From CAYMWF01 sp964394085 [NCBI: uncultured Gemmatimonadota bacterium] (GTDB lineage Bacteria; GCA-2686955; CAYMWF01), in contig CAYMWF010000038.1 of NCBI GenBank assembly GCA_964394085.1, forward strand, positions 1 through 15,481: a stretch of DNA of 15,481 nt, read 5' to 3'. A model generated the notes under the pieces. The model saw nothing but the letters and a program-made list of their open reading frames with translations. It did not search any database and was not told the origin of the DNA. How positions within the stretch are numbered: position 1 is the stretch's first letter; each line of letters begins with the position of its first letter. The position numbers were made by a program, and so were the translations under genes. Below, piece by piece: positions 6,785 to 13,778 of this stretch.

Positions 6785-8680
6785 ATGAAGGAGGGTTTTC
6801 GCATCAGCAGAACCCGAATCCTCGCCGCCTGTTCAGCTTCTGGCGGCATCGGCATGATTATAATTGCCAGACACGGAATGCTCCATGCGGGACATCCCGC
6901 CGCTACCCCTGGCTGGAGCGTGCTCCTCTGGTTCGCCGGGCTTCTCACAGCGGTTGGAGGATGCACTGCGGCTTTCCTTCCGGCTGGAAGGATCAGGATA
7001 TCATGGAGATGGCTTGCTCCGCTCGTTCTGGTTTTCTCAGCAACAGCTGTATTCAGATATACAGGGCTTGAAAAGCTGCCCTGGGGGACGGAAGGTGTTC
7101 TACGCAGCGGCGGGAGCTACTATGCTCAAGCCATGGACATGTCCATCAAGGGAACGGTGCCCATTTTCAACGAACTGATGGGGGTTTTCCTGCTTTACTA
7201 CTGGGCGCTTTCCGCGTCGATATTTCAGGTAACGCCGGGGCTGTTTGTAAAAGTACTGCCTTTCCTCGGAATTGTTTCGCTCATAGCGTGCACGGCATGG
7301 GCGGCGACTATTTTCAAGTCGCGATTCAGCATTCTGGCCTTTGCCGTCCTCCTGGGATTTTCCGCCTGCGACGCCATTTATTTCAACCGTCCATTCGACT
7401 ATCCCAGTTCTACGCTTTTTATGGCGATGGTTATGTTATGTCTTACCTTTGCCGTTGAAAAGAACTGCCCCAGGGGCTTCGGGTGGGCCGGCTTTTTCGC
7501 AGGCACAGGGCTGCTCACATCCTATGCGTTCCTTACGATGCTCCCCTTGCCGATTCTCTACCTGGTAATGGAGCGCCTGGGCCATCCCAGGAAGATACCG
7601 TATTTCAGAACAGGTCTGATCATTTTTATCGTCTGCGCGGTTCTCGCCGCCGTTCCGTTCACAGTATCGTGCGGGCTCGACAAGGGTTACACGTTGAGTC
7701 GTCTGACCGGGGTTTCATTCGTCAAGGCTCCAGAGTTGTTTGCCGGCAGCACCGGGTCATTACCCGCTCACCTGGTGAAGTCGCTCCATGAATCAATCAT
7801 CCTGTATGCAACCGGTCAAATGGAGAGAGAAGAGCTGGATGTAATGGGTGAGCTGACCCCCCTGCACTTCTGGATGCTGCCTTTCGTGATTTCCGGCCTG
7901 TGGCTGGCTCTGAAGAAATTCCGCCGGAGTGCCTATTCTGTACTGGTTCTCTGGGCGCTGCTGCCCATAGGAATATGCGTCCTGAGCCGCCAGTTGAATG
8001 CCAGGCTCTTCATCGCGACACCGGTACTTTACATACTCGCGATACTTCCCCTGGACAGGCTTTTTGCTTCATACCGAAAGAGGCTCGCCTGTCTGGGTTT
8101 CGTGGTTCTGGCGGCGGGAACATGTTACCAGGCGGTGCATACACGCGATATAAACTACATCGCGGAAAAGAAGCTTCTCGGTGTGTTTCCGAGGGACGCC
8201 GCCTGGTTCCGGGCCATCAACAACCTGGTGGATTCGGAAACGGAAGCGCCGTTCTATTTCACCTTCTACTGCGACGGCGCCTGCTTCGATAACCCCTACG
8301 TCGTGAAAAGGAAGTTCATGACGGCGATTCCCGGAAGGGATGCCTGGGAGAGGTCTGAAAACGATCGGTGCTGCGGAGACCACGAAACTCAGGAAACAGC
8401 CTTTCAGGCCATTATCAGGGCGATCCGCGCTGATACGGATAACCCTGCGGGGTACCGGGGAGAGAGGTTTTCCCTGGTTTTCCTCTACCCCGATCCGTGC
8501 GCTGAAGAAATCCTGCAGAAGTACTCTGCTTTTGCCCGTCCAACCACGGAACGGTTCTATCACGGGGTAAGTACCGTGACGGGAGCGGAAGACACCCTTC
8601 GTGTCGTCGAGCTCGAGATTATCGCCCCCTTTCCCCTGCTGGGTGACCCCGACGACGCGAACCGTTCCGATGCGTCATGA
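6785..8680 (+). CDS. Polytopic membrane protein, probable GT-C/GT39-like glycosyltransferase, copy 2
   Basis: A 631-residue paralogue of the upstream gene. ATG 6785 is the listed start, but an AAGGAGG Shine-Dalgarno-like run lies immediately inside it (6788-6794) rather than ahead of it, so translation may begin further in. The next in-frame ATG is codon 24 (6854), matching the only ATG of copy 1. About 12-13 TM segments are followed by a soluble tail from about residue 460. The outer loop holds KLPWGTEGVLRSGG with E103 aligned to E80 of copy 1, then IKGTVPIFNE. Strongly shared blocks are CTAWAATIF, CDAIYFNR, ELDVMGELTPLH, VVLAAGTCYQAVHT and CFDNPYVVKRK. In the C-terminal 166 residues I counted about 113 identities. 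GC content appears lower than in the efflux and GRE genes. The glycosyltransferase assignment rests on topology and loop pattern, not a diagnostic motif; an unassigned membrane family is the alternative. Confidence 0.78.
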   Translation: MKEGFRISRTRILAACSASGGIGMIIIARHGMLHAGHPAATPGWSVLLWFAGLLTAVGGCTAAFLPAGRIRISWRWLAPLVLVFSATAVFRYTGLEKLPWGTEGVLRSGGSYYAQAMDMSIKGTVPIFNELMGVFLLYYWALSASIFQVTPGLFVKVLPFLGIVSLIACTAWAATIFKSRFSILAFAVLLGFSACDAIYFNRPFDYPSSTLFMAMVMLCLTFAVEKNCPRGFGWAGFFAGTGLLTSYAFLTMLPLPILYLVMERLGHPRKIPYFRTGLIIFIVCAVLAAVPFTVSCGLDKGYTLSRLTGVSFVKAPELFAGSTGSLPAHLVKSLHESIILYATGQMEREELDVMGELTPLHFWMLPFVISGLWLALKKFRRSAYSVLVLWALLPIGICVLSRQLNARLFIATPVLYILAILPLDRLFASYRKRLACLGFVVLAAGTCYQAVHTRDINYIAEKKLLGVFPRDAAWFRAINNLVDSETEAPFYFTFYCDGACFDNPYVVKRKFMTAIPGRDAWERSENDRCCGDHETQETAFQAIIRAIRADTDNPAGYRGERFSLVFLYPDPCAEEILQKYSAFARPTTERFYHGVSTVTGAEDTLRVVELEIIAPFPLLGDPDDANRSDAS

Positions 8681-8686
8681 CGCGTC
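8669..8686. repeat. 18-bp near-palindrome spanning the stop codon (copy 2)
   Basis: Identical to the element at 6631-6648. It lies in a block where the two repeat units are identical for 38 bases (6613-6650 against 8651-8688) across the end of the gene and into non-coding DNA. Confidence 0.6.
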
Positions 8687-8748
8687 AAACAGCGGTCATT
8701 CAAACTCCAAATGCCTGCGATACGTCCGAACAACAGGCGGGTCCAGAG

Positions 8749-9594
8749 TCAGAATTCCGCCACCGTCTCCAGCGGACGAGGCGGATAGATCCGACCCTGC
8801 TTCGGCGGCATGGAGTTATACACGTAATCCAGGTTCAGGATGCTGCTCTTGATCCCGGGAAGGCCGCGGAAGCCGCCGAGCGTGCCCCGGACCATCACGC
8901 TTTCCATCTGCAGATTGAGCGCAAGCACGGCAACGGGTGTGCCCGCGGGCAGGCTCTGCAGTTCGCTGCGGAACACGCTTGCCGTCAGCACCAGGCGGCT
9001 TCGACCCGCAGGACGGGCCGGCACCACGGGCAGAACGGCCGGATAACCGCCGTCTCCGATGTATGCCAGGAATTTGAGTGTAGCCAGGCCGTTGAGGTGA
9101 CCGGAGGACCAGTGATTCAACACGTCTGCGTCCGGATCCCGCCCGGTCAGTGCGCCGGTCGCCACGCTGACGAGGGAGCCTAAGAGCACGCCGCCGAGAT
9201 TGAGCCCGGCTCTGGCGGTGCATGCCTCGAGATCGAGGTAGTGCACCGTATGGATGCCGAAGTAAGAGTTGTAGCGGAACATCGGCCGGCGGTTGAACCC
9301 GGCATAATCGTCACCTTCGCGTTCGAGGTGCGTCCATGTCGCCCGTCCCCGCCAGAATTCCCGTTTCTGGTTCATGACCAGGAAGCCGGCTCGAGGATCT
9401 TCCTGCAGGTGGGTCTTGCTCAGACCTTCGCAAAACTGCCCGAACATCAGCTTATCCGGCGAACGCGCGGTCAGCGTGGTGATCAGGCTCAAGTGGGGAA
9501 GCCCCTCCGGCGTGCGGGTCGCCAGCAGGCCGATCTTCTCGTCCGGTGCGAATGCCGCGATATCCTGCTCGTCGAGGGTGGTCTTCCAGATCAT
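8749..9594 (-). CDS. PNPOx-like split-barrel flavoprotein, extended
   Basis: A 281-residue protein whose first 120 residues look like the FMN-binding split barrel of the pyridoxamine-phosphate-oxidase superfamily. IGLLATRTPEGLPHLSLIT (21-39) is the first strand pair, and GLSKTHLQEDPRAGFLVM (57-74) has the S-K-x3-L-x3-P arrangement that holds the flavin phosphate in relatives. It is longer than the common 130-220 residues. The extra half includes a Gly/Ala-rich hydrophobic stretch (GGVLLGSLVSVATGALTG) and a C-terminal part I do not recognise. Its ATG overlaps the activase stop by one base (TGATG), with GGAG 8 bases ahead, so it is co-translated with the radical-enzyme system. A role in reducing the product or cofactor, or in coping with oxygen, is inference. 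F420 or heme binding are alternatives within the superfamily. Confidence 0.75.
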   Translation of the reverse strand: MIWKTTLDEQDIAAFAPDEKIGLLATRTPEGLPHLSLITTLTARSPDKLMFGQFCEGLSKTHLQEDPRAGFLVMNQKREFWRGRATWTHLEREGDDYAGFNRRPMFRYNSYFGIHTVHYLDLEACTARAGLNLGGVLLGSLVSVATGALTGRDPDADVLNHWSSGHLNGLATLKFLAYIGDGGYPAVLPVVPARPAGRSRLVLTASVFRSELQSLPAGTPVAVLALNLQMESVMVRGTLGGFRGLPGIKSSILNLDYVYNSMPPKQGRIYPPRPLETVAEF

Positions 9595-10577
9595 CAGGCG
9601 TTCTCCATGGTATCCGGGGTTCTCGTGGCGCCGGTCGGGATCACCAGCGAAGAGTCAGCCACCGCGGCACGGGCGTACTCCGCGCACCTTTCCAGGTGTT
9701 CCGGGGCCAAAAGAGGCTCGGAAGCGAATTCCCAGGTCCGGCCGAGACGACCATACTGCTCCCTGCATAGGTTGTTGAAAGCGCACAGCTCCCAGCGCTC
9801 CATCTTATCAACCAGGTCGTGCTCGACCAGGAAGCGCCCGATACCCAGCAGGTTGTCTTCGGAGTCGGTGACCCCTGGGACCAGCGGCGTACGGATCCAG
9901 AGTTCGGGCGGTCTGGAGTTCTCGACGGTCAGATCCCGCAGTGCGAGCAGGTTGTCGAGGATCCGGGAGTTGTCGCGGCCGGTTAGAGCGCGGTGCCGCT
10001 CAGGATCGATCAGCTTGAGGTCGTAGAGCACCATGTGACTGCTCCGGGCCAGTTCAAGCAGCTGCCCTGTCCGGCACTGCCCGCACGTATCGAGGGCGAG
10101 GTGCAGGCCGGCCTTCCGGCATCCGTCCAGGAAGGCGGCTGCGAAGGGAGCCTGCACCGCCGGCTCGCCGCCAGAGACGGACACTCCCCCGCCCGATGAT
10201 TCGAAGTAGACCCGGTCCTTGGAAACTTCGGCGATCAGGTCGTCCACCGCCCACTCGCGGCCCAGCAGCTCAAGCGCCGCGGCGGGACACTCTTCCGCAC
10301 ATTCACCGCAGCCTTTACAGCGGTCGCGGTCGATGCGGACTCCATCCGGCTCACGTGCGATTGCGCCTTCCCGGCATATACCGTCGCAGGTACGGCAGCC
10401 GATGCAGCGCGAAGCGTGCCATACGGTCTGAGGCAGTGCCGAAATACTCTCCGGGTTGTGGCACCACGTGCAGGCGAGGCTGCAGCCTTTGAAAAACACG
10501 GTAGTCCGCAGACCGGGCCCGTCCTCCGTCGACATACGCTGGATATTGAGCACCCGGCCGGTCAGCTTGTCGCCCAT
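9594..10577 (-). CDS. Glycyl radical enzyme activase (radical SAM)
   Basis: A 327-residue radical-SAM enzyme that uses SAM and a [4Fe-4S] cluster to abstract hydrogen from the glycine of its partner GRE. The N-terminus has QRMSTEDGPGLRTTVFFKGC, the usual activase opening. The cluster motif is C32-x3-C36-x2-C39 (CSLACTWC). Two ferredoxin-type insertions follow: C58-x2-C61-x2-C64-x3-C68 and C87-x2-C90-x2-C93-x3-C97. GGEP is at 136-139. Length and the double-cluster insert match activases of the dehydratase, decarboxylase and C-S/C-N lyase GREs rather than the short PflA. It starts 9 bp after the GRE stop, with AAGGA overlapping that stop as ribosome binding site. It ends in a one-base overlap with the flavoprotein gene. 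Family call is firm. Confidence 0.96.
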   Translation of the reverse strand: MGDKLTGRVLNIQRMSTEDGPGLRTTVFFKGCSLACTWCHNPESISALPQTVWHASRCIGCRTCDGICREGAIAREPDGVRIDRDRCKGCGECAEECPAAALELLGREWAVDDLIAEVSKDRVYFESSGGGVSVSGGEPAVQAPFAAAFLDGCRKAGLHLALDTCGQCRTGQLLELARSSHMVLYDLKLIDPERHRALTGRDNSRILDNLLALRDLTVENSRPPELWIRTPLVPGVTDSEDNLLGIGRFLVEHDLVDKMERWELCAFNNLCREQYGRLGRTWEFASEPLLAPEHLERCAEYARAAVADSSLVIPTGATRTPDTMENA

Positions 10578-10586
10578 TGAACGTCC

Positions 10587-13145
10587 TTACATCGCCTGGT
10601 GGCTCTCGCGCGCGATGATCTCGTCCTGCAGCTCGCGCCCTATACTGGTGAAGTAGGCATTGTACCCGGTGACACGGACGAGCAGGTGGCGGTAGTCCCG
10701 AGGGTGCGCCTGGGCTTCGCGCAGCAGGTCCGCGTCGAGGATGTTGATCTGCAGCGCGGTGCCGCCGTTGGCGCAGTAGCCTCTCAGGAAGGCCTTGAAT
10801 TTAGCGCGGTGTTCCGGATCCTTCAGCATCGAAGGGTTGAAGGTGATGGTGTGGCTCGCTCCGTTGGGCAGCAGGTTGACGTATCCGGCGAAGTCTCCCT
10901 CACCCGTTTGAAACCCTCCGAGGACGGTGCCGACCGAGTTGGTGTTAGCCGTCGGCCCCTCGGTGTCGGCTCCGTTCGACGGACAGATCGCGTTGGACAG
11001 GAACTGCCCCTTGGGCCGGCCGTCGGCGCTGGCCGGCAGCACGTACCCGTCGCCGACCCAGTAGTTCCAGGACAGCATGCCGGGCCGGAAACGGCGGCCG
11101 GTGGTCCGTGTGCCGTGTTTCCAGACTTCATCGGTCCACAGTTTCATCACCTTGAGCGCCATGGCATCGGCGACCGCGTCGTCGCGGCCGTATTTAGGCG
11201 CCCGGTGCCTGGCCCATGCCTGGAGAGTCTCGTGTCCTTCCCAGTTGTCGCGCAATGCCGCGATCAACTCGGACATGGTGCACTTCCTCCTGTCGAAGAT
11301 GAGCTCCTTGATCGCCAGAAGAGAGTCGACCGTGGTACCGAAGGTCACGCCTTCAACGGTGGCGAAGTTGAGCTCCGCGCCGCCGCGGGTTACATCCCTG
11401 CCGCTTGCTGCGCAGCCCCTGACAAGGCACGAGAGGTAGGGGGTCGGACCGAACCGTGCACGAAGAGAATCTGTGCGTTCGTACAATTCGGCGCAACGTT
11501 CCAGAATATAAGCGGTCTGACGCGCATAGGCTTCCCAGAACTGATCGAAGTCGGTGAAACCGCCAGGATCACCGGTGGCCGGTCCGTCCTGACGGATCGG
11601 ATCCTTCCGGCCGGTCACCGGATCGACCGCGTTCAACAGGTCCTTTCCGCCTGTCAGCGCCAGCTCCACGGCCTTGAGAAGATTGAGATTGAGATCGACC
11701 GTGCCTGAGCGGTCGTTACCCGCCATCGTGTTTTCGAGGCAGCCGACCGCGCCGTAGTCGTGAACGTTGCCCTCGTGGATCAGGTGTTCGCAGCCGGCCA
11801 GCCGGGCCTCGCGGAGCAGACCGGCCATGGAACGCTCGTCGAAGTTGAGCAGAAACGGCGCCCCCTGGGAAGAGGCGATCAGATCCACTACGCGATCCAG
11901 CAGCTCGTCAGGCGTGTTGCGGTGCAGTCGCACATTGGGCTTGGGCTCCAGGATCGGCGACATCTCGTCTATCACCTCGAGCAGCACGTAGGTCAGTTCG
12001 TTTGTTTTGTCCCCGCCGTCGGCTCCGAGCCCCGAGAGGTTGAACAACTGGCCGAATCCCGCGGTGATGCCCTGGTTGCCGCCTACCTTGATCATGGCGT
12101 CATACACGGTGTTGGCATGCACCCAGAAGCACTTGAGGATCTCCTTGCCGAACTCCCGGTCCATACCCTCGGAGATGGACCGTTCCCAGTAAGGCAGCAG
12201 GAACTGGTCGAGCCGGCCGAAACTCAAACCAGCGCCGGGATAGTTTTCATCGCTCATCACCAGCATGTGGGTCAGCCATAACGCCTGGACCGCTTCCCAG
12301 AAAGTCCGGGCGGGTCGCCATGGTACCCGGTCGAGGTTCAAGGCCATCCGCTCGAGTTCGGTCCGGCGAACCTCGTCGCTCTCTCCGGCGGCGAGTTTCC
12401 GGCACTCCGCCGCGTAACCGGCGGCCGCGTCCCGGGCCATGGTCGCGGCGATGAGCATTGCCCTGAGCTGGCCGCCCCTGCCTCCTTTCCTCTCCTCCGT
12501 CGACAGGGCTGAGAGTTTTTCCTCGATTTCCGAGTGGATGCTTATCCAGCCCTCCCGCAGGACTCGGGGATAATCCGGGATCAGGTGCCCGGCCGTAGCG
12601 CCGGCATTGCCGTAACCGTGGCGGTGAAACCACATGATCTCGGCCCGGGCCCCTTTCCTGCCGAGGATCTCCCTGTCCCTCTGCTTCGCCTCCCGCCTGT
12701 TCCAGCATCGCGAGGCCTGGATGTTGAAGCGACCGCCGGCCAGCAGGTCTCCGGGCAGCACCTCCCGGGGCATATGCTCGACCATAACCTCCCGGATGAA
12801 CCAGGCGCGCCGCTCGGGCAGGCTGCGGCTCCAGAAGTTTTCCGGAAGGGGCACCGGCCTCGCCGCCTGGAGCATCGAGGCGCGCATCGCGGTGAAAAAG
12901 GCGTAACTCTCGGGCACGATGTAGAAATTCGCCTCTTCGTAAAGGACATCCCAGGGCGTACCCGTGGTCCAGCAGCGGAACTCGTTGTTCCAGGGCCGTT
13001 CGAGACCCTGGAAAAAATAGTCCCTCAGCCACCGGATGCGCGGCGAAAGATCCCTGGGTTCCTTTATCCGGAATCCGGTTCGATCAGGGCGCCCGGTGAT
13101 TCCATCATTGCCGTTTTTCAACCCGTCAGATCGCGGCGATATCAT
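10587..13145 (-). CDS. Glycyl radical enzyme (PFL-like fold), substrate unassigned
   Basis: An 852-residue oxygen-sensitive catalytic subunit. The glycyl-radical loop RVTGYNAYF lies at the C-terminus, with G827 25 residues from the end. The active-site loop is YGAVGCLENT, with C469 as thiyl radical and E471 as probable base. The G-C-x-E pattern is found in decarboxylase, dehydratase and lyase GREs (4-hydroxyphenylacetate decarboxylase, CutC, HypD, IslA classes) and is not the Cys-Cys pair of pyruvate formate-lyase. Other family blocks are RIRWLRDYFF near residue 37, NLNLLKAVELALTGGKDLLN after the active Cys, and FNPSMLKDPEH. The start overlaps the upstream gene by 20 bp without an obvious strong ribosome site, which suggests coupling; a start a few codons later is possible. 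No second small subunit, as needed by 4-hydroxyphenylacetate decarboxylase, is seen, and the N-terminus does not look like a microcompartment-targeting helix. Chemistry is inferred; substrate is unknown. Confidence 0.93.
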   Translation of the reverse strand: MISPRSDGLKNGNDGITGRPDRTGFRIKEPRDLSPRIRWLRDYFFQGLERPWNNEFRCWTTGTPWDVLYEEANFYIVPESYAFFTAMRASMLQAARPVPLPENFWSRSLPERRAWFIREVMVEHMPREVLPGDLLAGGRFNIQASRCWNRREAKQRDREILGRKGARAEIMWFHRHGYGNAGATAGHLIPDYPRVLREGWISIHSEIEEKLSALSTEERKGGRGGQLRAMLIAATMARDAAAGYAAECRKLAAGESDEVRRTELERMALNLDRVPWRPARTFWEAVQALWLTHMLVMSDENYPGAGLSFGRLDQFLLPYWERSISEGMDREFGKEILKCFWVHANTVYDAMIKVGGNQGITAGFGQLFNLSGLGADGGDKTNELTYVLLEVIDEMSPILEPKPNVRLHRNTPDELLDRVVDLIASSQGAPFLLNFDERSMAGLLREARLAGCEHLIHEGNVHDYGAVGCLENTMAGNDRSGTVDLNLNLLKAVELALTGGKDLLNAVDPVTGRKDPIRQDGPATGDPGGFTDFDQFWEAYARQTAYILERCAELYERTDSLRARFGPTPYLSCLVRGCAASGRDVTRGGAELNFATVEGVTFGTTVDSLLAIKELIFDRRKCTMSELIAALRDNWEGHETLQAWARHRAPKYGRDDAVADAMALKVMKLWTDEVWKHGTRTTGRRFRPGMLSWNYWVGDGYVLPASADGRPKGQFLSNAICPSNGADTEGPTANTNSVGTVLGGFQTGEGDFAGYVNLLPNGASHTITFNPSMLKDPEHRAKFKAFLRGYCANGGTALQINILDADLLREAQAHPRDYRHLLVRVTGYNAYFTSIGRELQDEIIARESHQAM

Positions 13146-13593
13146 TGATGGCTTTCTGCACCCCCGAGAGAGTCTCTACGTAACGCACGAAGTAGATCCG
13201 GGCGACCAGGCGCATGATATGAAGACCGGCCACCAGGTTCTGATCGAGAAGCGCCCGCAGGGGTTCGGCTTCGACGGCGAGGACCTTGCAGTCCGTCGCG
13301 CACTGGGCCGTGGTCCTGTGGTTTCCGGTTCTCAGGAGCGGAGCCAGTCCGAATATGTCACCTTTCGAAAGACGCATCACCACGAGGCTGGCCTCGTGAG
13401 CCTCGGCCGGAAGCCGGAGGTTGATGCGTCCCTCCTGCAGGACGAAAAAGTGCGAGCCGGCAGCACCGCTGGCGAAGACGTTTTCATCCCTCTGAAAATC
13501 CTTGACCCCCGAAAAATTGCTTATCGCGTCGACTTCTTCGAAGGTCAGAGACTGGAACAGCTCGTTTCCCTTCAGCAAGGTGGATACGCTCAT
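13126..13593 (-). CDS. Stand-alone cyclic-nucleotide-binding-fold protein, no DNA-binding domain
   Basis: A 155-residue protein made of one Crp/Fnr-type cNMP-binding beta-roll. Visible elements are LFQSLTFEEVDAIS (13-26), FASGAAGSHFFVLQEGRINL (41-60), the phosphate-binding-cassette equivalent GDIFGLAPLL...HRTTAQ (79-98) and a C-terminal helix. It stops where a helix-turn-helix would begin in CRP. In the cassette the usual Glu after FG is Leu84, while the Arg (R94) of R-T/S-A is kept, so canonical cAMP binding is uncertain. I chose ATG 13593 over GTG 13596 because AAAGGAGG (13600-13607) gives 6-base spacing to the ATG and only 3 to the GTG. The gene overlaps the GRE start by 20 bp. It may regulate the antiporter or the GRE by direct contact; this is inference. 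Confidence 0.88.
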   Translation of the reverse strand: MSVSTLLKGNELFQSLTFEEVDAISNFSGVKDFQRDENVFASGAAGSHFFVLQEGRINLRLPAEAHEASLVVMRLSKGDIFGLAPLLRTGNHRTTAQCATDCKVLAVEAEPLRALLDQNLVAGLHIMRLVARIYFVRYVETLSGVQKAINDIAAI

Positions 13594-13778
13594 CACTTAC
13601 CTCCTTTCGGGGCCTGGAGATCGAAAATGACCCATTCTGCATTCCCCGTCGCTACTGATTTGAATCCGGGGGAAGCCGCACGGTCACCTCGACCAGGCCG
13701 CAATAGAAATATGTTACTTCCGCAGAAAACCTCTACGGATGATTCCAACCAGAACAATCCGGACATCCTCACGAACAT
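13593..13778 (-). CDS. Possible 61-residue protein bridging antiporter and cNMP-domain genes
   Basis: This open frame exactly fills the gap between two real genes. Its ATG abuts the antiporter stop (TGAATG), and its TGA overlaps the next ATG by one base (TGATG). GGAGAGGAG lies just before its start, close to the codon. The product (MFVRMSGLFWLESSVEVFCG at the N-terminus, basic and Gly-rich afterwards) matches no family I know. Its codon use is less G/C-ending than the neighbours, which argues against a long-conserved gene. It may instead be a translated spacer that keeps ribosomes coupled. Confidence is low. Confidence 0.35.
   Translation of the reverse strand: MFVRMSGLFWLESSVEVFCGSNIFLLRPGRGDRAASPGFKSVATGNAEWVIFDLQAPKGGK
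13600..13607 (-). promoter_or_regulatory. Ribosome binding site of the cNMP-domain gene
   Basis: On the minus strand AAAGGAGG lies 6 bases before ATG 13593. It is the strongest ribosome site in the minus-strand operon and decides the start. It falls inside the 3' end of the possible 61-residue frame. Confidence 0.75.

Larger units (their letters stand above)
6705..8709 (+). repeat. Direct repeat unit 2 (about 2.0 kb, membrane-protein copy 2)
   Basis: Partner of 4667-6671 at a constant offset of 2,038 bp. Similarity begins at GACTGCG and ends sharply after CAAACTCCA at 8709, the same relative base as in unit 1. Protein-level conservation with scattered silent and conservative changes indicates that both copies have been under selection since duplication. 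Confidence 0.9.

Noticed and set aside
8713-8738. GCCTG/CAGGC hairpin between the convergent genes as a terminator
   Set aside because: Only a 5-bp stem with a 16-base loop and no T-run on either strand. The evidence is too weak to call a terminator.
8738-8770. Sequence resembling the 3' half of a tRNA (GGTCCAGAGTCAGAATTCC-like T arm)
   Set aside because: No acceptor stem, anticodon arm or CCA-proximal pairing can be assembled. The bases are the trailer and the last codons of the PNPOx-like gene on the minus strand.
10587-13145. GRE as pyruvate formate-lyase or as a microcompartment enzyme
   Set aside because: The active site is G-C-L-E rather than the Cys-Cys pair of pyruvate formate-lyase. 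There are no shell-protein genes and no obvious amphipathic targeting helix at the N-terminus.
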